From Actinoplanes subtropicus (GTDB lineage: Bacteria; Actinomycetota; Actinomycetes; Mycobacteriales; Micromonosporaceae), in assembly GCF_000721705.1 (NCBI RefSeq), contig NZ_JOJL01000068.1, positions 1 to 16,955 on the forward strand: a DNA stretch of 16,955 nucleotides. Reading direction: 5' to 3'. This document shows positions 6,608 through 13,611 of this stretch, in pieces (positions within the stretch are counted from its first letter, which is position 1; each line of letters begins with the position of its first letter). The notes beneath the pieces are model-generated. The model was not told where the DNA came from, searched no databases, and saw only the letters and a program-made list of their open reading frames with translations. The position numbers and the translations under genes are program-made.

Positions 6608-8911
6608 TCAGCTCGCCGTACGCACCGGGACGAGCCGGTTCAGCAGCCACTCGGTCAGCCGCTCCGGCGGCTGCGGACGGCTCAGGTGGTAGCCCTGGAC
6701 CAGGTCGCATCCCCACTCGTCGAGGCGGTCCAGCGCCGCCTGATCCTCCACGCCCTCGGCGATCATTCGCATGCCGAGGTTGTGCGCCAGCTCGACGGTG
6801 CTCTTCACGATGGCCGCGCTGCGCGGGTCGGTGTCGCAGTGCGCCACGAACGCCCGGTCCAGCTTCAGGTCGTCCAGCGGCAGCGCGTGCAGGTACGCCA
6901 GGCTGGAGTAGCCGGTGCCGTAGTCGTCCACGGCCAGCCGGATGCCCATCTCCCGCAGCTGGGTCAGGATCGCCGTGGCCCGCTCGGCGTCGCGCATCAG
7001 GACCTCCTCGGTGACCTCCAGATGCAGCGCCTCCGGCGGCACCCCGTGCCGGGCGAGCGCGTCCGCGACGTACGCGGGAAGGCTGGTGTCCTGCAGGTTC
7101 GAGGCGGACAGGTTCACCGCCACGGTCAGGAACAGGCCCTGGTCGCGCCAGGCCCGGCACTGGGCGAGCGCGATCTCCACCACCTCACAGGTGAGCCGGC
7201 CCATCAGGCCCGCGTGCTCGGCCAACGGCAGGAACTGGTCCGGGAAGACCAGCCCGCGGGTGGGGTGGTTCCAGCGGACCAGCGCCTCCACCCCGGCCAC
7301 CGTCCCGTCCGCGACCAGCAGCTGCGGCTGGTAATGCAGGGTCAGCTCGCCGCGGTCGAGGCCGGCGCGCAGCTCCTCGAGCGTGGTCAGCCGCTGCCGG
7401 GCGGTGTCGTCGTCCGCCCCGCCGGTCGCCACCTCGACCCCGGAGTGCTCGCCCTTGGCCAGGTACATCGCGCTGTCGGCGTGCCGCATCAGCGCCGACC
7501 GGTCGGTGCCCTGCTCGGGGAAGACGGCCAGGCCGATGCTGGCGTCCGCGTGCAGGTCGAGCTGTCCCAGGTCGAACGGGCGGCGCAGCGCGTCCAGCAC
7601 CCGGTCGGCCATCTCCCGGGCGGCCTCCGGATCCGACTGCGGCAGGATCATGCCGAACTCGTCGCCGCCGAGCCGGGCCAGCACCCCGGCGTGGCCGACG
7701 GCGTGGGTCAGCCGCTTCGCCACCAGCTGCAGCAGCGTGTCGCCGACGTGGTGACCGAAGCTGTCGTTGATCTCCTTGAACCGGTCCAGGTCGATGATCG
7801 CCACCGCCATCGGCGCCGCCGGGTCGCGGTCCTCGAGGAAGCGGTCCAGGCTCTCCAGGAACCCGCGGCGGTTGGACAGCTGGGTCAGGTCGTCGGTGCG
7901 GGCCAGCCGCAGCGCGTCGGCCAGGCCCTCGACCGCCCGGACGGTCAGCACCATCCGCACGATCGCCGCCATGATCGCGGCGCCGGCGAGCATGCTGCTG
8001 ACCCGCGGCGGCACGACGTCCCGCAAGCTGCCGTACAGCAGCAGGGCCATCGAGGCGCAGGCCAGCACCGCCGGCAGCGCCACGCCGACCAGGGCACGTT
8101 CCGGGCGGCGGTCCGCCTCCGGGCGCGGTCGCTGCCAGGCGGCCGCCGCGATGACGGCCAGCGCGACGGTCCAGAGCAGGTCGGTCCAGGCGCCGGGCAG
8201 CGAGACACCGATCGCCGTCTCGTACATGTGCAGGCCGTTGGCGGCCGAGTTGATCCCCATGCCGGCCAACAACAAGATCCACATTCGTTCCGTACGCCAG
8301 CCGCTGAGCGCCCACGCCCCCAGCAGGACGCCGGCCAGCACGATGTCGGCGGCCGGGTAGGCCACGCTGACGATCGCCGACCAGAGCGTTCCCGAACCAA
8401 CCCCAAAACCGGTCAAGAACATGACTGAGGCGTACGCCGCGGCGCAGGCCGACGCGATCAGCCCGTCCAGCCAGGTCGCCGCGGAGATCCCGGAGCGGCG
8501 AGCCCGCAGCAGCCGGACCACCGCCGCGTACGCGAACGGGTAGTAGCCCAGCCACATCACGTCGGCCGGCGACGGGAACGGCGGCGGGTCCAGCTTGACG
8601 AGGAACGCCCACCAGTAGATCGTCCCGGCGGCGTACGAGCCCAGCCCGGCCGCCATCAGCAGCCAGGCGCCCCGGTCCTGGCGGACAAGCAGGGCCCGGC
8701 CCAGCACCAGCAGCGCGGCCAGCCCGTACAACCCGTCCTGGACGATGTTGTCGAACCAGGGGTGCGCGTCGACCCAGGACTGGAACGCCGGCACCACCTC
8801 CGCGAGCTGCGCGACCAGCAACAGGACACCCAGGCCGAACCCGGCCCGCACCCAGGCCAGCCCGCGGGCGGGTACCGATCTCACCGACGTCACGGTCCCA
8901 GGATCGGACAA
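6608..8911 (-). CDS. Membrane-bound GGDEF-EAL protein (cyclic-di-GMP synthesis/turnover)
   Basis: This encodes a 767-residue bifunctional-type c-di-GMP enzyme. Residues about 17-325 are hydrophobic and hold roughly nine or ten membrane helices of no named sensor family that I recognise. The diguanylate cyclase domain follows, with TDDLTQLSNRRGF at 339-351, DLDRFKEINDSFGH at 374-387 and an intact GGDEF at 415-419. An RxxD inhibitory site just before it is not seen. The phosphodiesterase domain has EAL at 542-544, LEVTEE at 631-636 and DDYGTGYSS at 662-670, so both domains look active. The TTG start at 8911 has no good ribosome site; GTG codons at 8893 or 8884 are alternatives that would remove six or nine residues. 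The lipoprotein gene ends 41 bases upstream and may be co-transcribed. Confidence 0.9.
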   Translation of the reverse strand: MSDPGTVTSVRSVPARGLAWVRAGFGLGVLLLVAQLAEVVPAFQSWVDAHPWFDNIVQDGLYGLAALLVLGRALLVRQDRGAWLLMAAGLGSYAAGTIYWWAFLVKLDPPPFPSPADVMWLGYYPFAYAAVVRLLRARRSGISAATWLDGLIASACAAAYASVMFLTGFGVGSGTLWSAIVSVAYPAADIVLAGVLLGAWALSGWRTERMWILLLAGMGINSAANGLHMYETAIGVSLPGAWTDLLWTVALAVIAAAAWQRPRPEADRRPERALVGVALPAVLACASMALLLYGSLRDVVPPRVSSMLAGAAIMAAIVRMVLTVRAVEGLADALRLARTDDLTQLSNRRGFLESLDRFLEDRDPAAPMAVAIIDLDRFKEINDSFGHHVGDTLLQLVAKRLTHAVGHAGVLARLGGDEFGMILPQSDPEAAREMADRVLDALRRPFDLGQLDLHADASIGLAVFPEQGTDRSALMRHADSAMYLAKGEHSGVEVATGGADDDTARQRLTTLEELRAGLDRGELTLHYQPQLLVADGTVAGVEALVRWNHPTRGLVFPDQFLPLAEHAGLMGRLTCEVVEIALAQCRAWRDQGLFLTVAVNLSASNLQDTSLPAYVADALARHGVPPEALHLEVTEEVLMRDAERATAILTQLREMGIRLAVDDYGTGYSSLAYLHALPLDDLKLDRAFVAHCDTDPRSAAIVKSTVELAHNLGMRMIAEGVEDQAALDRLDEWGCDLVQGYHLSRPQPPERLTEWLLNRLVPVRTAS

Positions 8912-8913
8912 CT

Positions 8914-8946
8914 GGCCGGGGGAATGAACCCTTTCGCCGCCCGGCC
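8914..8946 (-). promoter_or_regulatory. Hairpin just before the GGDEF-EAL start
   Basis: GGCCGGG (8914-8920) and CCCGGCC (8940-8946) can pair as a seven-bp stem around a 19-base loop that contains AAAGGG, the only purine-rich stretch before the proposed TTG start. The structure sits in the 41-base gap after the lipoprotein stop. It could reduce read-through or limit translation of the GGDEF-EAL gene; neither is shown. Confidence 0.3.
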
Positions 8947-8952
8947 GAATAA

Positions 8953-9531
8953 TCAGACGGCGACATCCAGGTAGATTCGGTCATTCAGCTCGCCGACGTG
9001 GAAGTTCCGGACGCGATCGACCCCCAGCGCGATCGAGACATAACCCTCGTAGTCGCCGACGATCCCGTACGCCTGGACGTGGGCCAGGCCGGTGCGGTGG
9101 ATCCCGGTCACGGTCGGGGTGCCGTTCTCCCGGTGCGCCTGGGCCGGGTGCAGCGTGATCAGCAGGAAGGCCTTGCCGGGTATCGACACCGGTTCGCCGG
9201 AACCGTCCCGGCGTACCTCCGGAACGTATTTGACCGAATAGCCGGGCGGGGCGCCCGGGATGTCCAGGACGACCCGGTCGTAGCCGTCGTGCGCGGCGTA
9301 GCGGACCCCGGTGACCACCGGAACCGGCGGAACCGCCGGCGAGTGCGGGACGGTGGTCGGGGAGCTCGCCCAGGTGGTGACGGTCTGCCGTGCCTCGGTG
9401 GTGACCGGCGTGCCGGTGGCCACCGGAGGCGGCGTGGTGGCCGGGGGCGGTGTGGCGGGGGAGGAGCCGCCGGCGCAACCGCCGGCGACAGCGAGTGCGG
9501 TGACCAGGATGAGTGCGTTGATTCCCTGCAT
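8953..9531 (-). CDS. Lipoprotein with a C-terminal AMIN-like domain
   Basis: This encodes a 192-residue protein with a lipoprotein signal: hydrophobic INALILVTALAVAGG followed by the lipobox cysteine C19 (VAGGC), so the mature protein should be anchored outside the membrane. Residues 20-70 are a Pro/Thr-rich linker (TPPPATTPPPVATGTPV). Residues from about 73 form a compact beta-rich domain beginning GVRYAAHDGYDRVVLDIPG and ending HVGELNDRIYLDVAV, which resembles the AMIN-like lipoproteins common in actinomycetes, probably a cell-envelope or peptidoglycan-facing module. The ATG at 9531 follows CGGAGG on the minus strand. The GGDEF-EAL gene lies 41 bases downstream. The specific ligand is unknown. 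Confidence 0.8.
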   Translation of the reverse strand: MQGINALILVTALAVAGGCAGGSSPATPPPATTPPPVATGTPVTTEARQTVTTWASSPTTVPHSPAVPPVPVVTGVRYAAHDGYDRVVLDIPGAPPGYSVKYVPEVRRDGSGEPVSIPGKAFLLITLHPAQAHRENGTPTVTGIHRTGLAHVQAYGIVGDYEGYVSIALGVDRVRNFHVGELNDRIYLDVAV

Positions 9532-9566
9532 GGCCGGGGCCTCCGTCGATAGTGCGGCGTGAGACC

Positions 9567-9572
9567 AGGCTA
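9567..9572 (-). promoter_or_regulatory. Candidate -10 element for the lipoprotein gene
   Basis: TAGCCT reads on the minus strand at 9572-9567, about 36 bases before the lipoprotein start, and matches actinomycete -10 elements. A weak TACAAC lies 16 bases further upstream. It is plausible by position only. Confidence 0.35.
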
Positions 9573-9594
9573 GGCACCGGCGCGGCCCGTTGTA

Positions 9595-9610
9595 GTCACG
9601 GATTCGTGAC
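9595..9610. terminator. Inverted repeat after the ferredoxin operon
   Basis: GTCACG (9595-9600) and CGTGAC (9605-9610) form a perfect six-bp inverted repeat with a four-base loop, nine bases beyond the ferredoxin stop. It could end the five-gene operon or be an operator for the lipoprotein gene, whose promoter would lie immediately downstream. There is no T-run. Confidence 0.35.
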
Positions 9611-9619
9611 AGCCTGTGA

Positions 9620-9820
9620 TCAGGTCCGTTCGAGCCGCAGCGCGAGCGTCGGACAGTTCGCGACCGCCCGGGCGGCCGCCGCGGCCAGGCGGCGGGGAAC
9701 CGGGGCGGTCAGCACCGGGTAGCCCCACTCGTCGAGGTCGATGAGCTCCGGCAGAAGTTCGGCACAGAGGCCGTGGGCCGTACAGGCGATCGGATCGACC
9801 CGCAGCCGGCGCTCGCTCAT
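9620..9820 (-). CDS. Ferredoxin, [3Fe-4S] type
   Basis: This encodes a 66-residue cytoplasmic electron carrier. Cysteines are C13 and C19 (CTAHGLC) and C56 in ANCPTLAL; the middle position of the first motif is His rather than Cys, the pattern of single-cluster [3Fe-4S] ferredoxins. Acidic stretches (ELLPELIDLDEWGYP) are also typical. The ATG at 9820 overlaps the stop of the NuoF-like gene (ATGA), making this the last cistron of the five-gene operon. Such ferredoxins often serve cytochrome P450s, but the operon context points to passing electrons between the NuoF-like protein and the membrane haem protein. Confidence 0.9.
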   Translation of the reverse strand: MSERRLRVDPIACTAHGLCAELLPELIDLDEWGYPVLTAPVPRRLAAAAARAVANCPTLALRLERT

Positions 9821-11103
9821 CGCCAGCCCGCCGGGGTGGAGTCGCCGGACGCCGGCAGTCGCAGCCACGCCCGGCCGTCGCCCGGGCAGGGCCGGCCGTG
9901 CGCGTGCCCGCGGAAGTCGTCGGCGAACGTGTCGAGGGCGCCGCGGACGAACCGGGCGAAGCCGTCGGGATGTCCGCAGGCGCCGCGCCCGGGCAGCAGC
10001 CCCAGGCGCCGCCGCAACCGCCGCATGATCGTCATCGGGTCGCCGGCCGCGCCGCTCAACGACCACAGGTCGGCGGCGACCGCCGGCAGGCCGAACATGC
10101 ACGGCCCGCACTGCCGTGCCGACTCCGCGGCCAGGTAGCTCGCGATCCGTGCGGTCTCGGTGACCCCGCAGACGCCGGCCGGCATCGCCAGGACCGTGCC
10201 CACGCCGAGGGCGGCCCCGGCCTTCCGCAGGTCGGCATGGTCGAGCCGGACGGCGGCGCCCGGCTCGGCCGGCAGCCACCCGCCGCCGAGGCCACCGACC
10301 AGCAGGGCCCCCACCGGGCCGGTCCGGCCACCGGCCAGCTCGAGGATCTCGCCCAGCGTGGTGCCGAGCGCGACCTCCAGGACGCCGGGGTACGCCACCG
10401 CGCCACCGACGGTGACCAGGGTGGTTCCCGGAGAGTCGGCGGTGCCGACCGCCCGGAACCAGTCCGCGCCGTACCGGGCGACCAGGGCGACGTGCGCCAG
10501 CGTCTCGACGTTGGCGATCATGGTGGGGCGGCCGCCGACGCCGCGCTCGTACGGCCTCGGGGGCTTCGCGGTCGGCCGGGCGGTGCCGGTGTTGATGAAG
10601 TTGACCAGTGCCGACTCCTCGCTCGCGGCGTAGCGGCCCGGTATCTCGACCAACCGGGCCGCGCGCCCCTCCTCGCCGCGCTCGGCGACCGCGACCCGTA
10701 GCGACGGCGCGATCGGGTCGCCCCGGTGCACGCACAGGAGCACCTCGTCGGCGCCGAGCGAGGTGGCGACCGCCAGCGCGCCGTCGAGCACCAGGTGGGG
10801 CGCCAGTTCGAGGAGTACGTGATCCTTCCCGCTCACCGGCTCGCCCGCACAGCCGTTGGCGACGACGACGGGCCGGCCTCCGGCGGCGGCCACTGCGGCG
10901 ATCTTGCGGCCGGTCGGAAAGCCCGCGCCGCCGCGCCCGCGCAGGCCGGAGCGGGTGACCGGGTCGATCAGGCCCGCCTCGCCGGGCGCCGGCAGCGGGC
11001 CGAAATGTGCCCGGTGTGCGGCGAGGCCCGGGCCGTGCTCGGTGGGCGCGCTCAGCAGGCGGGCGACGCCCGCCAGCGTTGCCTCCTGCTGCGGGCCGAT
11101 CAT
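9817..11103 (-). CDS. NuoF-like NADH:acceptor oxidoreductase flavoprotein
   Basis: This encodes a 428-residue protein of the NADH-quinone oxidoreductase subunit F (51 kDa) family, expected to bind NADH, FMN and an iron-sulfur cluster in the cytoplasm. The flavin loop GLRGRGGAGFPTGRK is at 53-67, followed by a variant of the NuoF nucleotide segment (NGCAGEPVSGKD, 83-94) and a SLBB-like stretch near 228-270. The C-terminal cluster site has C332 and C335 (ARQCGPC) and C376 (GACGHPDG); the first of NuoF's four cysteines is replaced by A329. The ATG at 11103 overlaps the upstream stop (ATGA); a longer reading to 11163 would run inside that gene. No other complex I subunit is nearby, so this is a stand-alone electron input module. 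Confidence 0.87.
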   Translation of the reverse strand: MIGPQQEATLAGVARLLSAPTEHGPGLAAHRAHFGPLPAPGEAGLIDPVTRSGLRGRGGAGFPTGRKIAAVAAAGGRPVVVANGCAGEPVSGKDHVLLELAPHLVLDGALAVATSLGADEVLLCVHRGDPIAPSLRVAVAERGEEGRAARLVEIPGRYAASEESALVNFINTGTARPTAKPPRPYERGVGGRPTMIANVETLAHVALVARYGADWFRAVGTADSPGTTLVTVGGAVAYPGVLEVALGTTLGEILELAGGRTGPVGALLVGGLGGGWLPAEPGAAVRLDHADLRKAGAALGVGTVLAMPAGVCGVTETARIASYLAAESARQCGPCMFGLPAVAADLWSLSGAAGDPMTIMRRLRRRLGLLPGRGACGHPDGFARFVRGALDTFADDFRGHAHGRPCPGDGRAWLRLPASGDSTPAGWR

Positions 11104-11666
11104 GACGTCACCCGCCCGCCACGCCGGGCCGTGGTGTCCGGGTGCACCGAGAGCAGCCGCCATGCGATCGCCCCGGCCACGACCAGGACGCAGCCCACGT
11201 CGAGCGCGATGACCCAGACGGTGTGCCGATCGGTGGTTCCGGTGCCCAGGCCGTGCAGCAGGGCGACCGGCCAGCAGAGATAGCTCGCCCAGTGCACCAG
11301 GCGCCAGAGACGGGCACCGAGGCGTTGCCGGAGGAGGCTGGTGGCCAGGATCGCGAGGAACAGGTCGCCGGCCACCGCGCCCAGCCCCAGCCAGAGCGGC
11401 CGGTAGACCGAGCCGAACGGCACGATCGCGTCCAGCCAGCCGATTCCGGCGTACGGGTCGATCACCGCCGTGGCCACGTGCACGGTCAGGAAGACCAGGG
11501 AGATCAGGGAGAGGTTGCGGTGCACCGCCGCGACGGCGAAGCGCGGCCAGCTGCGGGAGAACAGCCGGCCAGTGTTCAGCGCGCCGAGCACGACGGTCGC
11601 GGACAGCAGGAGAAGCGAGACCAACCCGGTCGCGCGGCTGCTGTACCAGAGCGCGTGACCGATCAC
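11100..11666 (-). CDS. Ferric-reductase-like transmembrane haem protein
   Basis: This encodes a 188-residue integral membrane protein with about five or six helices, related to the ferric reductase/MsrQ transmembrane domain. Two histidine pairs suit bis-haem b coordination: H49 (AAVHRNLS) with H63 (LTVHVATA), and H125 (LVHWASYL) with H138 (ALLHGLG). Only the membrane domain is present; the FAD/NAD-binding reductase half of NOX-type proteins is missing, and that job probably falls to the NuoF-like protein and ferredoxin next door. The GTG start at 11666 overlaps the apbE stop by four bases (GTGA), and its stop overlaps the next start (ATGA). Its role is inferred to be carrying electrons across the membrane. 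Confidence 0.85.
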   Translation of the reverse strand: MIGHALWYSSRATGLVSLLLLSATVVLGALNTGRLFSRSWPRFAVAAVHRNLSLISLVFLTVHVATAVIDPYAGIGWLDAIVPFGSVYRPLWLGLGAVAGDLFLAILATSLLRQRLGARLWRLVHWASYLCWPVALLHGLGTGTTDRHTVWVIALDVGCVLVVAGAIAWRLLSVHPDTTARRGGRVTS

Positions 11667-12604
11667 CGGACCGGCTCCTGATCCGGCCAGCCCGCGACGG
11701 TCAGCACCCGGCCGTCCACCGCCACCAGCCGCGCCGGCATCGCGCGTTCCGCCAGCCAGGCGGGCGCCGCCGCGCCCAGCACGATCGCCGCCGTGCTGGC
11801 GGTGTTGGCGTCGACGCACGAGGCCGCCGCCACCGATGCGGTGCGCCAGACCGGCACCACCGCGTCGCCGGTACGAGGATCGACCAGGTGGTGGACGATC
11901 CGGTCGGCGCGCCGCCAGCGCCGGCGGGTCGTGCTGGAGGTGGCCAGGCCGCCGGCCAGGATCGCGACGGTGACCGCCGGGTCCCGCTCCGCGGCGAGGT
12001 GGTCGTCGCCGATCGCGACCCGCCAGCCGCCGAGCGGGGCGTGCCCGGCCGCCGCGAGGTCGCCGCCGAGGCTCACCAGCACCCCGCAGCCCGCGTCCCG
12101 CGCCGCCGCCGCGGCCGCGAGGTCGGCGGCCAGCGCCTTGGCGGTCGACCCGAGGTCGAGAAGGATGCCGCGGGGCAGCAGGACCCGCCGGGAGCCCGGC
12201 TCGCGGCGCAGCCGCCACCAGCCGGGAGCCGGGAGGCCCGGCCCGGCCGGCCGTGGATCGCCGTCCCGGACGAGGGCGAAGTCACGGTCGTAGCCGAGGG
12301 CCCGAACCGCGGCACCGACCGTCGGGTCGACCAGGCCGTCGGTGAGCTCGGCCGCCCGGATCGCGACGTCGAGGGCCTGGGCGAGCAGCGGGCTGACCGC
12401 GGCCGGGCGACCGGCACGCCGGTGCAGCCGGCTGATCTCCGAGTCGGCGCGGAAGCGGCTGCACGTCCGGTCGATCTCGGACAGGATCCGCCGGACCGCC
12501 CGCTCGGCCGGCGCCAGTCCGCTCGGATCCGCCACGACCAGCACGGCCGTGGTGCCGAGGGCGTCGAAGCGGAGCCGGCCGGGCGCCGGCGCGAGGGTGG
12601 TCAC
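11663..12604 (-). CDS. apbE: FAD:protein FMN transferase (ApbE)
   Basis: This encodes a 313-residue flavin transferase that attaches FMN covalently to Ser/Thr in target proteins outside the cytoplasmic membrane, using FAD and Mg2+. Family motifs are SRFRADSEISRLH at 49-61, LDLGSTAKALAAD at 149-161, VSLGGDLAAAG at 177-187, HHLVDPRTG at 238-246 and VDANTASTAA at 264-273, whose aspartate D265 is a metal ligand. No clear signal peptide or lipobox is seen at this start, which is unusual for an enzyme acting outside. The GTG start at 12604 overlaps the stop of the preceding small gene (GTGA); a longer reading to 13039 would run through that gene in another frame. Its substrate is not obvious: no FMN-binding-domain protein is encoded in the window. 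Confidence 0.92.
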   Translation of the reverse strand: MTTLAPAPGRLRFDALGTTAVLVVADPSGLAPAERAVRRILSEIDRTCSRFRADSEISRLHRRAGRPAAVSPLLAQALDVAIRAAELTDGLVDPTVGAAVRALGYDRDFALVRDGDPRPAGPGLPAPGWWRLRREPGSRRVLLPRGILLDLGSTAKALAADLAAAAAARDAGCGVLVSLGGDLAAAGHAPLGGWRVAIGDDHLAAERDPAVTVAILAGGLATSSTTRRRWRRADRIVHHLVDPRTGDAVVPVWRTASVAAASCVDANTASTAAIVLGAAAPAWLAERAMPARLVAVDGRVLTVAGWPDQEPVR

Positions 12605-12951
12605 GAGCCACCCGAGGTGGCCTGCTGCCCGCCGTTGCCGACCGGGACGGGTGGCGTCGTGGGCGGCCGGAGCCGGGGGGTCCTGGTCGTGCGGCGGGCA
12701 TGCGGCCGGGCGGTGCCGGCCTCGTCGTCCGGCGCTGCCCGGCCGCCGGAAGGTGAGGGCGGCGCCGTGCCGGCCGGCGCACCGCCGGTCGCCGCGCGAT
12801 CGGACGCGGGCGCCGCCGCCGGGGGCACCAGCGCGATCGCGGTCGCCACGGCGAGACCCGCCGACCCGGCGGCCGACCACACGGTCACCGCCCGGACCCG
12901 GCGCAGCCCGCGATCGCGGACGGCGAACCTGCTGGTGTGGGCACCTGACAT
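12601..12951 (-). CDS. Small single-pass membrane protein with Pro/Thr-rich tail, head of ApbE operon
   Basis: This encodes 116 residues of no family I recognise. Residues 1-20 are basic (RDRGLRRVR), residues about 21-42 form one hydrophobic segment (AVTVWSAAGSAGLAVATAIA), and the remaining 70 residues are a low-complexity Pro/Ala/Thr/Gly tail ending GNGGQQATSGGS. The charge pattern predicts a short inside N-terminus and an outside tail. The ATG at 12951 is well supported by GAGGAGGA about ten bases upstream; its stop overlaps the apbE start (GTGA). In comparable redox operons this position often holds an FMN-binding-domain target of ApbE. That domain is absent, but the terminal SGGS loosely resembles the SGAT/SGAS core at which ApbE attaches FMN, so it may be a minimal target. 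This function is inference. Confidence 0.75.
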   Translation of the reverse strand: MSGAHTSRFAVRDRGLRRVRAVTVWSAAGSAGLAVATAIALVPPAAAPASDRAATGGAPAGTAPPSPSGGRAAPDDEAGTARPHARRTTRTPRLRPPTTPPVPVGNGGQQATSGGS

Positions 12952-13006
12952 GGGATCGGGTCCTCCTCGGCTCGCGGCTGGTGAGCGTTTCCACCCAGCA
13001 TCGCCC

Positions 13007-13036
13007 CGGGTTTCTTCGGGTTCTCGAAGAAACCCG
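13007..13036. promoter_or_regulatory. Perfect 12-bp inverted repeat between divergent transcription units
   Basis: CGGGTTTCTTCG (13007-13018) and CGAAGAAACCCG (13025-13036) are exact reverse complements around a six-base centre. The element lies between the start of the five-gene redox operon (12951, minus) and the DoxX gene (13129, plus). By position it could be an operator for either or both units, or a structured leader of the operon mRNA. No regulator gene is adjacent. Confidence 0.6.
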
Positions 13037-13128
13037 CATGGGGAATCCGGACTGACATCGACTATCATCTATGTGCGAGCGAGCCCTTCCATTAATATCC
13101 GTGAATGTCTATCCAGGGGAGGTCGCGG

Positions 13129-13560
13129 ATGCGCGGGAATCGCTTCACCGAGGTTGTCTGGGCGCTGTTCCGAGTCGTGATCGGACTGCTGTTCGCGCTG
13201 CACGGGGCGTCGACGGTGTTCGGCGTCTTCGGCGGCAACCGGGGCGGTGGGCACGCCGCGCCGGTCGGCAGCTGGCCCGGCTGGTACGCCGGGGTGATCG
13301 AGCTGGTGTGCGGCCTGCTGGTGCTGATCGGCCTGCTGACGGTGCCGGCCGCGATCCTCGCCTCCGGCTCCATGGCGTACGCCTACTTCACCGTGCACCA
13401 GCCGCACGGGCTGCTCCCGCTGCAGAACGGCGGCGACGCGCCGGCCCTGTTCTGCTGGGCCTTCCTGGCCATCGCCGTGGTCGGTGCGGGTCCATGGTCG
13501 GTCGACGGCCTGCGCCGCCCGCGAGCACGAGCGACGGCGCTGGAGACGGCCGACGCCTGA
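13129..13560 (+). CDS. DoxX-family membrane protein
   Basis: This encodes a 143-residue integral membrane protein with four predicted helices at about 8-30, 48-70, 72-90 and 104-122. Family features include the N-terminal RVVIGLLFALHGASTVFG segment and the central GVIELVCGLLVLIGLL helix. DoxX-family proteins are associated with redox and thiol-stress membrane complexes in actinobacteria, but the exact role here is unknown. The ATG at 13129 is chosen because GGGGAGG (13115-13122) lies just before it; an ATG at 13105 lacks a ribosome site. It diverges from the ApbE operon across the 12-bp inverted repeat and is followed at once by a short hairpin. Confidence 0.87.
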   Translation: MRGNRFTEVVWALFRVVIGLLFALHGASTVFGVFGGNRGGGHAAPVGSWPGWYAGVIELVCGLLVLIGLLTVPAAILASGSMAYAYFTVHQPHGLLPLQNGGDAPALFCWAFLAIAVVGAGPWSVDGLRRPRARATALETADA

Positions 13561-13576
13561 GGGGTCTTTCGGCCCC
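13561..13576 (+). terminator. Short hairpin directly after the DoxX stop
   Basis: GGGGTC and GGCCCC at 13561-13566 and 13571-13576 pair as a six-bp stem (one G-T) around TTTC. It begins the base after the DoxX stop codon. There is no strong T-run, so termination is only suggested. Confidence 0.35.
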
Positions 13577-13611
13577 TGCCGTACGGCCGATCCTGTCTCA
13601 TGCTGAAGGCC

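Noticed and set aside
6686..8428. A 580-codon open plus-strand frame
   Set aside because: It is antisense to the GGDEF-EAL gene, and its composition is typical of shadow frames (His/Gln/Arg/Gly-rich, no domain).
12605..13039. N-terminal extension of ApbE to 13039
   Set aside because: It would overlap the small membrane-protein gene in another frame, gives Arg-rich sequence unlike the family, and lacks the clear GTGA coupling seen at 12604.
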